A stretch of 37,983 bases of DNA from Candidatus Sumerlaeia bacterium (GTDB lineage Bacteria > Sumerlaeota > Sumerlaeia > JADFCW01): contig JAOAGV010000015.1 of assembly GCA_026415575.1 (NCBI GenBank), forward strand, positions 20,943 through 58,925. Direction: 5' to 3'. The position numbers and the translations under genes are program-made. Positions 9,350 to 16,653 of this stretch are shown here, piece after piece. Numbering within the stretch: position 1 is the stretch's first letter; the number at the start of each line of letters is the position of its first letter. Under the pieces are notes generated by a model. The model did not search any database, was not told the DNA's origin, and was given only the letters and a program-made list of their open reading frames with translations.

Positions 9350-10393
9350 CTACGGACCTTTTCGGCCATTCTTGTTGCGCGGTTGTTTTTTCGGCGCGTT
9401 GGAAAGGCCATCCCCTCCTTCGGGGCAGAACTGCTTTTCCCACTCCTCCAATCGCTTCGTCAATTCCTTGTCCTCGGGAATCTTTTTGCGGTCCATTGGG
9501 ATCATCCGATACTGGTAACTGGCGATCTTCTTGGCATCGAGATCCACAACCATGTCGAGCGACCCTACCCATTGCCCAGCACGCCCGACCTCAACGATCA
9601 AGGCCCCAGTCGGGGCGACCATCGGCGTCGTGGTCACTTCATTGGTATGCCCCGCGACAACCACATCCACTTCGGGCACCGCTTTGGCCACCGCTTGGGC
9701 GGCCCACGTGCCTCCATGCAAGACGACAATCTGGATGTCGGTCCGGTGGTTCACTTCCGCGGCAATCGAAGCAATTCGCTTCCCCAGTTCCGGATGGCGG
9801 ACAGTAGTGATCCTGCGCCCGCTCTCGAAGACATTGTCCCGACCCACGGAGGCGCCGATCAGGCCGATGCGCACCCCACCCTTGCGAATTTCGCGCGAGG
9901 GCTGAAAAACGAATTCCTTGGTGTCCTCATATATTATGTTCGCGCACAGCATAGGTATGCCTGACGCCTCGATGTTACGGCGCAACTGGCCCATTCCAAA
10001 CACGAAATCGTGATTACCGGGAACCGTGGCGTCATAGCCGACCGCGCCGAGCGCCCGATAACTGGCTTCGCCTTTCGAGGCGAGACCGAGAAAGTCACCT
10101 TTTTCGAGGATGTCGCCTGCGTCCAGCGCAACCACATCGTCGCGCATCGCGCGGACCTGATGGATGTAACCGCTGACATAGGCGATGCCGCCCAAGGTAT
10201 TACCGCGCGGTGCCTTGAGAATGTCGTGGATGTCATTGGTATGGAGCAGCAGCAGCGACGCCGTGCTGGACGGTCTCTCCTGCGGCGCCGGTCTCGCGTG
10301 GACTGCGATACCAACCAGTATCCACACCAGAATGACCGACAACCAACGTTGGCCCCGAATGCCCGAAGGGTTTAATACAGGCGTACCTCTCAT
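9350..10393 (-). CDS. Exported metallophosphatase, 5'-nucleotidase/UDP-sugar hydrolase type
   Basis: This is a 347-aa protein beginning at ATG 10393 with GGAGGAG 9 nt upstream; the upstream TTG (10402) is less likely. The hydrophobic stretch WLSVILVWILVGIAVHA acts as a signal peptide. Calcineurin-like metal motifs appear in order: LHTNDIHD, DAGDI, GNHDF, VVLHGG and GHTN. They match the N-terminal metallophosphatase domain of UshA/5'-nucleotidases, where the last motif is GHSH or GHSQ; here Asn replaces the final residue. The C-terminal nucleotide-specificity domain of full 5'-nucleotidases (usual total ~550 aa) is absent, and the protein ends in a Lys/Arg-rich tail. It probably cleaves a phosphoester or nucleotide sugar in the periplasm. 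It may be a passenger of the glycan cluster or may dephosphorylate released sugars. Confidence 0.8.
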   Translation of the reverse strand: MRGTPVLNPSGIRGQRWLSVILVWILVGIAVHARPAPQERPSSTASLLLLHTNDIHDILKAPRGNTLGGIAYVSGYIHQVRAMRDDVVALDAGDILEKGDFLGLASKGEASYRALGAVGYDATVPGNHDFVFGMGQLRRNIEASGIPMLCANIIYEDTKEFVFQPSREIRKGGVRIGLIGASVGRDNVFESGRRITTVRHPELGKRIASIAAEVNHRTDIQIVVLHGGTWAAQAVAKAVPEVDVVVAGHTNEVTTTPMVAPTGALIVEVGRAGQWVGSLDMVVDLDAKKIASYQYRMIPMDRKKIPEDKELTKRLEEWEKQFCPEGGDGLSNAPKKQPRNKNGRKGP

Positions 10394-10443
10394 AATCAGC
10401 AACTCCTCCCAACTTTCGACGAAAAGCTTTTCTCAGACCTGCG

Positions 10444-10495
10444 CCCGGCGTAAAAACGTGGTTTGCCACGTAGCCCTTCGGTTGAATATGCCGGG
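10444..10495. repeat. Nested inverted repeat upstream of the metallophosphatase gene
   Basis: An inner hairpin ACGTGG-TTTG-CCACGT (10456-10471) lies inside an outer pair CCCGGC (10444-10449) / GCCGGG (10490-10495). On the minus strand this would fall in the untranslated leader 50-100 nt ahead of the metallophosphatase start. It may be a structured leader or a REP-like element. No riboswitch class is recognised with confidence. Confidence 0.35.
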
Positions 10496-10615
10496 AAAGC
10501 ACACCGTTCAACCTTCAGTTTGCCGCATTTTTCCCTGCTTTAGGGCGAATCTCTTATTATGGCCTGCGCCAAAACATGCTCCCTGAAGCGGGAACCACAT
10601 CCTGCATACTTCGGT

Positions 10616-10658
10616 TTGGACTACGTGCGATAAGCTGAGATTGGAACTATGTGCGATA
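10616..10658. repeat. Pair of imperfect direct repeats (TTGGA..CTAYGTGCGATA)
   Basis: TTGGACTACGTGCGATA (10616-10632) recurs as TTGGAACTATGTGCGATA (10641-10658), about 25 bp apart. It lies in the 306-bp gap between the GH2 stop and the metallophosphatase start. A transcription-factor site or remnant repeat is possible. Nothing else gene-like is seen in the gap apart from the nested hairpin at 10444-10495. Confidence 0.35.
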
Positions 10659-10699
10659 TAATCCCCTCGCCCAACCATTTCGACTCGAAAAACTGCCGG

Positions 10700-12958
10700 C
10701 TACTTTGCGGCGTCAACCGGCTCGACCAAGCCCACGTCAATATACTGCCCGCCCTTGGTTTGTCGGCAATGAACAGCCAGGATGTTCTTGCCGGCTTTGA
10801 GTGCAGCGCGGCCCTCGCGCGTTAACTCAAACAAGTCGTAGTCGGTCGTAAAGCCACTGGCTTTGTAAGCCAACGCGCCGTTGATATACACCTCGACGTC
10901 CTCATCGTGGTGCATCTGAAGCAGAACGACTTTGGGCAGTGGCTCGGAAAGCGTGAACTCGCGCCGCAGCCAGATGTTCGGCGTCTTCCATTCCGTGCGG
11001 ACGACGGCTCCGGGCGTTTCCTTCGTGCCGAATCCGGCCCGCGCTTCCTTCCAAGTCGAGTCGTCAAACTCCGGCTTGAACCAATCGTCGGCAGGTTTGT
11101 CAAACGTCAAGCGCCAGAAGACCCGGTCGTCCAGTGCGCAAGGAACCACCACGCGCGGCTGCGGTTCGGGTGGGATTTCCCCGCGATTGGCCGCCACGAT
11201 CTTTTCGAGGTCCGGTTTCACCAGCGCGCGGTCGTAGGTCATCAAGCCGTTGCACTCAACCTCGACATCGGTGGTTTGGGTATAGACTGCAGCACTGAGA
11301 CCGGGGGAGTCCTTCAAGGCCCAGACCTTGCCCAGCAACCGAACGTATTGCCGCGTCAGCGCATCCTTGTCGGCCATGCCGCGATAGCCCCACCATTCTT
11401 TCGTCCAGGTATGGCCCTCGACGGCAAGGCCCAGCCCGCCGAACTCGCCGAGCACGGCGGCGCGCGTTGGCTCCGGATCGGGCGATCCCGGCCCCGGATA
11501 CTTGTGCATGTCAATCACGTCGCCGCACTTCATGTCGGTCCAGCCGCTGGCATTGTTGACCAGCCGCGAGGGGTCCATCTCCTTGACCCACGCCGTCAGC
11601 CGCTCGGTGTCGTATTGTCCCCAGCCCTCGTTGAAAACGACCCACATGATAATGCTGGGATGATTATAGTGCGTCTCAATCATCGCTTTCAGTTCAGTTT
11701 CAAACTGCTTCTTGTCCTGCTCGTTTTTCTTGCCCGTGCTGGGCATGTCCTGCCAGACCAGCAGCCCCAGTTTGTCGCACCAGTAATACCAGCGCGCGGG
11801 TTCGATCTTGACGTGCTTGCGGGCCATGTTCATGCCGAACTTTTTGGTCATTTCGATATCGTAGCGCAGCGCCGCGTCGGTCGGCGCCGTGTAGAGGCCG
11901 TCGGGCCAGAAGCCTTGATCGAGCGGGCCGATCTGAAAGACAAACTTGCCGTTGAGCATGAGACGGTTGATGCCCTTCTCGTCCTTGGCAACAGCGATTT
12001 TGCGCATGCCGAAATAGCTGTCCACGGTATCCACGCTCTGCCCGCCTTTTTTCATCGTGACCTTGAGATCATAGAGGAAAGGCGAATCGGGCCACCAGAG
12101 GCGCGGGTTGGGAATTGGAAGCGAAAGTTCACTGCCCGCTTTGCCGCTTGCACGAGCAATCTCCTTGCCCTCGCTTAAGGCCACCGCCTCAATTTCGGCA
12201 CCCGCTGCGTCCGCGCCGCGTCCCTCAACCGTCAGCCGCAGTCGGCTGCCGTCCACGTCGGGCACCATCTTCAGGCCCGCGATGCCGGCCTGTGGAACCG
12301 GCTCGATCCATACGGTCTGCCAGATGCCCGAAGTTGGCGTATACCAGATGCCCTTGGGCGCCATAACCTGCTTGCCCCGGGGCTGGCCGCCCTTGTCGGT
12401 GGGGTCCCAAACGGCGACAACCAGTTCCTGCGCGCCGGATGGTTTCAGAGCGTCGGTAATGTCGAACGAGAAAGCATCATAACCGCCGCGATGGACACCC
12501 ACTTCCTTGCCATTGACCAACACCGTTGCTTCCCAGTCCACAGCGCCGAAGTGAAGCAACACGCGCTGGCCCGCCCATGCCGCCGGAATCTCGAACGTGC
12601 GGCGATACCACAAGCGGCTCTGGTCGTCGAGCCGCTTCATGACGCCCGACAGCGCCGATTCCAACGGATAGGGAACAAGGATTTTGCCGTCGTAGTTGGC
12701 GGGAGCTGCCGCGTCCCGACCCACAATCGCATAGTCCCAAAGCCCGTTGAGGTTCGTCCAATTTTCCCGAACCATCTGCGGGCGCGGATACTCCGGATGA
12801 ACGTTCTGGGGACTGACTTGCCGTCCCCAGCGCGTCATCAGCGGCCCTGCGGCCGGTTGCCAGGATTGAGAGGCCAGAGGAACTTGCCCGCTTATTGCGA
12901 GCAGTGCTGAAAAGAGCACACAAGATGTGACCGCGAGTCTGACGCGAATGCTTCGCAT
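10700..12958 (-). CDS. GH2 family glycosidase (beta-galactosidase/beta-glucuronidase-like), exported
   Basis: This is a 752-aa protein with an N-terminal signal peptide (VTSCVLFSALLAISG). The domain order is the GH2 one: sugar-binding jelly roll (~60-215, LNGLWDYAI, WYRRTFEIP, VNGKEVG), Ig-like domain (~220-325), and TIM barrel (~330-590). The acid/base is E444 in VVFNEGWG and the nucleophile is E505 in LGEFGG, both intact. An additional C-terminal beta-sandwich (~600-752, WLRREFTL, EVYINGALAY, LAVHC) looks like a carbohydrate-binding domain. GH2 enzymes release beta-linked galactose, glucuronate, mannose or glucosamine by a retaining mechanism; the sugar cannot be chosen here. The start is confirmed by AGGAGGG just upstream of the ATG. 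It is the first gene of the minus-strand glycan locus. Confidence 0.88.
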   Translation of the reverse strand: MRSIRVRLAVTSCVLFSALLAISGQVPLASQSWQPAAGPLMTRWGRQVSPQNVHPEYPRPQMVRENWTNLNGLWDYAIVGRDAAAPANYDGKILVPYPLESALSGVMKRLDDQSRLWYRRTFEIPAAWAGQRVLLHFGAVDWEATVLVNGKEVGVHRGGYDAFSFDITDALKPSGAQELVVAVWDPTDKGGQPRGKQVMAPKGIWYTPTSGIWQTVWIEPVPQAGIAGLKMVPDVDGSRLRLTVEGRGADAAGAEIEAVALSEGKEIARASGKAGSELSLPIPNPRLWWPDSPFLYDLKVTMKKGGQSVDTVDSYFGMRKIAVAKDEKGINRLMLNGKFVFQIGPLDQGFWPDGLYTAPTDAALRYDIEMTKKFGMNMARKHVKIEPARWYYWCDKLGLLVWQDMPSTGKKNEQDKKQFETELKAMIETHYNHPSIIMWVVFNEGWGQYDTERLTAWVKEMDPSRLVNNASGWTDMKCGDVIDMHKYPGPGSPDPEPTRAAVLGEFGGLGLAVEGHTWTKEWWGYRGMADKDALTRQYVRLLGKVWALKDSPGLSAAVYTQTTDVEVECNGLMTYDRALVKPDLEKIVAANRGEIPPEPQPRVVVPCALDDRVFWRLTFDKPADDWFKPEFDDSTWKEARAGFGTKETPGAVVRTEWKTPNIWLRREFTLSEPLPKVVLLQMHHDEDVEVYINGALAYKASGFTTDYDLFELTREGRAALKAGKNILAVHCRQTKGGQYIDVGLVEPVDAAK

Positions 12959-13455
12959 GGATTCCCTCCTGCTTGTTGTGTGGATTTTGCCGATCGCAGA
13001 AAACTCCGCAATCCCATGGCCTGTTCCAACTACACTGAACGAATCAGCTCGGCAAGCTCAACTGAAAATGGACTCATGCATGGGCGCCTGAGAAAATGCA
13101 TGCGTGCATGTCGCGCCCGAAAACATTCAAAAAACCTCTATGGAAAAGCACAAGGCTGCCATGTCGGCATGCGTCCGGTTGCAGGAATCCGTTTTTGCCT
13201 CTGAAGCCAAAGGGAGCGCATTACGCGCGCAACCAAAAAATCGAGGTCTTTGCCCTAAAAGGACACCTTCCACGGCAGCCGAATCGCAATCGGGTTGGAT
13301 CGAAACGCCAACCTGTCTCCATGCAGGTCAAACGATCGCCCCGTCGCGTTCACCATTGAGCCGGCTTCACAACTTGACACGGCGCAGGCGGCGTCTTCAG
13401 ATGCCTGTGTTTTGGGGCGAGGCGAGCAACTCTGCAGGTCGTTTGAAAAAGGTCG
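12959..13455. other. 497-bp divergent intergenic region
   Basis: This gap separates the GH2 gene (minus) from the flippase gene (plus) and should hold promoters for both. I see no gene. ATGCATG occurs at 13076-13082 and 13096-13102, with a variant GTGCATG at 13104-13110; the first two are 20 bp apart, about two helical turns. No clear -35/-10 pair stands out. Confidence 0.4.
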
Positions 13456-14850
13456 GTGAACTCCAACATCAATAATAATGCGGAAGGCCCGTCGGATTCT
13501 GTCGCTGCCCGCCGGCGCGGCTGGCGACGGTTGCTGAACCATATCCCCCTTCATCTGGTTGCGTCGCGCACCGGCCGCGAGGCCGCTTTGGTTGTCTTCG
13601 GCAATTTCGTCAACAAAGTTCTTGTCTTTGTCCTTCACTCGCTTTTGATCCGCACGCTCGACAAGGCGTCGTTCGCTGTCTTTAGCGTAACTGTCATCAC
13701 GACGGAAATTTTGACGGAGCTGGCCGACCTCGGCCTCAATGTGAACCTTGTTCGCACCTACAGTCGCCATGCCGAACGGAATCCCGCCGCCGCGCTCTCG
13801 GTCGTTCGTCTAATCCTGCGCATTAAAGTGCTTTGGGTGTTTGTCCTGACGCTTGCGTTCTACATGCTGGCGCCGTCGTTCGCCGGATTGCTGCGCCGGC
13901 CCGATCTGACGGAGTTTTTCCGGCTGGCCGCTGTCGGCTTGGCCGGTCCGGTGATGATTTACTTTGCCCTCGCCCACTTGCAGGCGGCGCGGCTGTTCGG
14001 ACGATATGTGCTCATCAATGTATTGGAGCGCCTCGCACTGGTTGTTCTAATTGTGCTCTTGGCGGCGACAGGGCGGCTGTGGCTCTATCCGGCGCTTCTG
14101 GTTTGGATTGGGGTGCCGTTTCTGGCCGCCATCCTCGCGTTTCTGGCCGCTCCGCGCGATTACTGGCGGAGCGGGCGAATCGAGCCGGGCGTGGCCGCCG
14201 AGGTGTTTCATTTCGGCAAGTGGGCCTTGCTTCTCGTCCTGATCGTCCTGCTGATGTACCGTCTCGAAGTATTCATGCTGACGGCGCTGGCGAACGAAGA
14301 AGAGGTGGCGGACTTTGTTATTGCGTTGCGCCTGTGTGCGCTCTTTCAGGTCGTGACCACAGGCATCACGACGGCGTTGGTGCCGCGCGTGGGCCGGTTC
14401 GATTCGGCTGACGAATGCCGGAGCTACCTGAAGCTGGTCTTGCGAATCAGTCCGTTGGTCCTTGCGGCGACGGGCGCCGTCTGTTTGTTTGCCTATCCGC
14501 TGATGGTATGGCCGTTTGGCGAAAAGGCAGCGCCGGCGGTGCCGGTCTTTCGGGTGCTGGCCTTGGGCGAGACGGCATGGATGTTTGTGGGTTTTATGGT
14601 CCCCGTCTATTACCGGCTCAATCGCGTGGATCTGCTGTGCGCGACCAATGCACTCACGCTTGTAGTCAGTGCGGCGTCCAACTGGTTCTTGGTTCCGCAT
14701 TATTTGGGAATGGGGGCGGCGGTTGCCTATGTTGCCGCACGAACGGCGCTATTGATCGCAGTACTTTTTCTGCTGCCGGTCGTATTGCGAAAGCCGCCCA
14801 CTTCTGCAAGCCCCGGAACGCAGGCGGTCTCTTTGGGTAGCATGGATTGA
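13456..14850 (+). CDS. Wzx-like polysaccharide/oligosaccharide flippase
   Basis: This 464-aa integral membrane protein has about twelve hydrophobic segments and the Polysacc_synt / MOP-superfamily pattern. After a cytosolic basic N-terminus comes REAALVVFGNFVNKVLVFVL, then SFAVFSVTVITTEILTELADLGLNVNLVR, a segment typical of flippase helix 2. Members move lipid-linked sugars across the inner membrane for O-antigen, capsule or exopolysaccharide synthesis. The start is GTG; no strong ribosome binding site is visible, so the exact start is uncertain. No glycosyltransferases are adjacent, which is unusual because wzx genes are often inside synthesis clusters. A teichuronic-acid or lipid exporter of the same superfamily is an alternative. 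Confidence 0.8.
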   Translation: MNSNINNNAEGPSDSVAARRRGWRRLLNHIPLHLVASRTGREAALVVFGNFVNKVLVFVLHSLLIRTLDKASFAVFSVTVITTEILTELADLGLNVNLVRTYSRHAERNPAAALSVVRLILRIKVLWVFVLTLAFYMLAPSFAGLLRRPDLTEFFRLAAVGLAGPVMIYFALAHLQAARLFGRYVLINVLERLALVVLIVLLAATGRLWLYPALLVWIGVPFLAAILAFLAAPRDYWRSGRIEPGVAAEVFHFGKWALLLVLIVLLMYRLEVFMLTALANEEEVADFVIALRLCALFQVVTTGITTALVPRVGRFDSADECRSYLKLVLRISPLVLAATGAVCLFAYPLMVWPFGEKAAPAVPVFRVLALGETAWMFVGFMVPVYYRLNRVDLLCATNALTLVVSAASNWFLVPHYLGMGAAVAYVAARTALLIAVLFLLPVVLRKPPTSASPGTQAVSLGSMD

Positions 14851-14901
14851 AAGGGTAATCCATCCAAATTAGGACAAAAGGCGAAGGCGCAGGAATTTTT
14901 C

Positions 14902-14931
14902 TTGACACACTTCAGGCCGGGTCACTATCTT
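14902..14931 (+). promoter_or_regulatory. Sigma-70-type promoter for rplM-rpsI
   Basis: TTGACA at 14902-14907 is a perfect -35 box. TATCTT at 14926-14931 is a 4/6 match to the -10 box with an 18-bp spacer. It lies about 70 bp ahead of the rplM start in the 151-bp gap after the flippase gene. Confidence 0.55.
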
Positions 14932-15001
14932 TCCCGTTCTTGTGTGGTGATTGCGCCATTCAAACGGCAGATTCAAACGATTCTAACTTCAGGTTTATCA
15001 G

Positions 15002-15454
15002 ATGAAAACGTATTCGCCGAAACCGGGCGACATAGCCGAAAAATGGTATGTCGCCGATGCGACGGGGCAGATTGTCGGGCGTTTTGCCGCCAAGATTGCC
15101 GCCGTCCTGCGCGGGAAAAATCTCCCGCAGTTTGCCCCCCATTGGAACATGGGCGCCCATGTCATTGTGATCAATGCGGAGAAGGCTGTTTTTACCGGCA
15201 AGAAACTGGAGGACAAGTATTATCGCTATCATACGGGCTGGCCGCATGGGCTGAAGGAAAAGCAGGCGAAAACGCTGGCTGTTGAAAAACCCGGCGAGAT
15301 TCTCCGCCAGGCCATCCTCGGCATGCTGCCGAAAACCCGTTTGGGTGAAAGGATGAAAAAGCGTCTGCGTGTCTTTGCAGGTCCGAACCATCCGCATGCC
15401 GCCCAGAACCCGGAACCTCTGGTGATCGAAACGCGCAAGCCGCGCAAGGAGTAA
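15002..15454 (+). CDS. rplM: 50S ribosomal protein L13 (uL13)
   Basis: This 150-aa protein matches L13 along its length: [20 protein letters not shown] near the start, then [29 protein letters not shown] and the AILGMLPK...[26 protein letters not shown] block. It is an early-assembly protein of the large ribosomal subunit. The rplM-rpsI pairing with a 5-bp gap is the conserved bacterial arrangement. A good promoter lies upstream. The C-terminus is slightly longer and basic (IETRKPRKE). Confidence 0.98.
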   Translation: MKTYSPKPGDIAEKWYVADATGQIVGRFAAKIAAVLRGKNLPQFAPHWNMGAHVIVINAEKAVFTGKKLEDKYYRYHTGWPHGLKEKQAKTLAVEKPGEILRQAILGMLPKTRLGERMKKRLRVFAGPNHPHAAQNPEPLVIETRKPRKE

Positions 15455-15459
15455 AGTCC

Positions 15460-15861
15460 ATGACAACAGCAGTGGAACAATACTGCGGAACCGGCCGCCG
15501 CAAGACCAGCACCGCGCGCGTGTATCTGCGTCCCGGCAAGGGACGACTCGAAGTCAACGGCGTGCCGTGGAACCGCTACTTTGGGGACCGCGCCACGGTC
15601 GAAATGATCATCAAGCAGCCGCTGAAGGAAACCCACACGCTGACCAAGTATGACATTTTTGTGCAAGTGGGCGGCGGCGGGGTCATGGGACAGGCCGGCG
15701 CGATCCGCCACGGCATTGCGCGCGCGCTGATTCAAACCAACCCGGCACTGCGGCCGGCTTTGCGCAAGGCGGGCTTGTTGACGCGCGACCCGCGTATGAA
15801 AGAGCGGAAAAAATACGGGCAGCGCGGCGCACGGCGGCGCTTCCAGTTCTCGAAACGCTAA
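15460..15861 (+). CDS. rpsI: 30S ribosomal protein S9 (uS9)
   Basis: This 133-aa protein carries the S9 signatures: [19 protein letters not shown], a central [19 protein letters not shown] loop, and the C-terminal [20 protein letters not shown]...FQFSKR tail whose final Lys-Arg reaches the P-site tRNA. It is co-transcribed with rplM (5-bp gap). Confidence 0.98.
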   Translation: MTTAVEQYCGTGRRKTSTARVYLRPGKGRLEVNGVPWNRYFGDRATVEMIIKQPLKETHTLTKYDIFVQVGGGGVMGQAGAIRHGIARALIQTNPALRPALRKAGLLTRDPRMKERKKYGQRGARRRFQFSKR

Positions 15862-15912
15862 TCACGCTGCGCGCCTCATTCCAACCGACCGATACCCCGG
15901 CGGGAGCGACCT

Positions 15913-16392
15913 GTGGCCGAGACCGATATTACCCTTGATATTCATCCCATTGAGCCGGATGAGACCGATGCCGCAGTCGAACTGATTACCAAGTGCGTCG
16001 GCGAATACGACGCCTACGACTGCGATATGGGCCAGCAGGACCTTCAACCCGAACGAATGGAAGACCTCTACGAGGAGCCGAAAGGCAAACTCTGGGTGGC
16101 GAAGGTCGGCGACCAGATTGTCGGTACCATCGGTTTGCGCCGCGTGGACGACCGGACGTGCCGCATTTCCCGGCTGTCGGTTCACCCCGACTATCGCAAA
16201 CATGACGTCGTGCAGCAGTTGGAAAAAACCTTCGAGGACTATGCCCGCAGTCAGGGCTATCGCCGCGCAACCGCCGAGTTGGCAGTGCGGCAAAAACCCG
16301 CGGCCGTCTTCCTCGAATCCGTCGGATTCGAGGAATTCAAACGCACCCTCCGCAATAAAATGGTCGTCGTAACCTTCGAGAAAACCTTATAG
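15913..16392 (+). CDS. GNAT-family N-acetyltransferase-like protein
   Basis: This is a 159-aa protein with GTG start, 51 bp after rpsI. The GNAT fold pattern is visible: LWVAKVGDQIVGTIGLRRV (strands 2-4), ISRLSVHPDYRKHDVVQQLEKTFEDYARSQGY (motif A, strand 4 and helix 3), then KPAAVFLESVGFEEF (motif B). The acetyl-CoA loop normally reads R-x-x-G-x-G/A; here it is R-K-H-D-V-V, lacking both small residues, so acetyl-CoA binding may be weakened or altered. An N-terminal acidic stretch (DIHPIEPDETDAAVE) precedes the domain. Position after rpsI recalls rimI-like ribosomal acetyltransferases, but this one is not a clear RimI. Confidence 0.72.
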   Translation: MAETDITLDIHPIEPDETDAAVELITKCVGEYDAYDCDMGQQDLQPERMEDLYEEPKGKLWVAKVGDQIVGTIGLRRVDDRTCRISRLSVHPDYRKHDVVQQLEKTFEDYARSQGYRRATAELAVRQKPAAVFLESVGFEEFKRTLRNKMVVVTFEKTL

Positions 16393-16498
16393 AGCCACCC
16401 GACGGTTGACCTTCCCTTTGAGTCCCCGGCACGTGACATCCTGAACCCAACACGGCAGATGGGGGTTTGCAGATGCGGATGCCATGCGGGGCGTCCAT

Positions 16499-16530
16499 CC
16501 ATGGAGGGTCGGGTTCCACCCCGACCGCAT
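16499..16530. repeat. REP-like hairpin element, copy 1
   Basis: This 32-nt element is identical to the one at 31295-31326. It contains the hairpin GGTCGGG-TTCCAC-CCCGACC (stem 16507-16513 / 16520-16526). It lies in the 261-bp gap between the GNAT gene and the convergent DUF3352-like gene. No gene was found in the gap. Confidence 0.75.
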
Positions 16531-16653
16531 CATTCCGGCCGGATCTGTCCAACCCAATTGCTCCGCGAATTCCCGAAGAATCATCGCAATTATGCCAGCG
16601 CTCTAGGGTTTTGCACGGCGCCCTCATGCAGACAACAAACCCTGCAATTGCCT

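Noticed and set aside
10657-10662. Perfect TATAAT on the plus strand
   Set aside because: No -35 box at a suitable distance and it would transcribe antisense into the GH2 gene.
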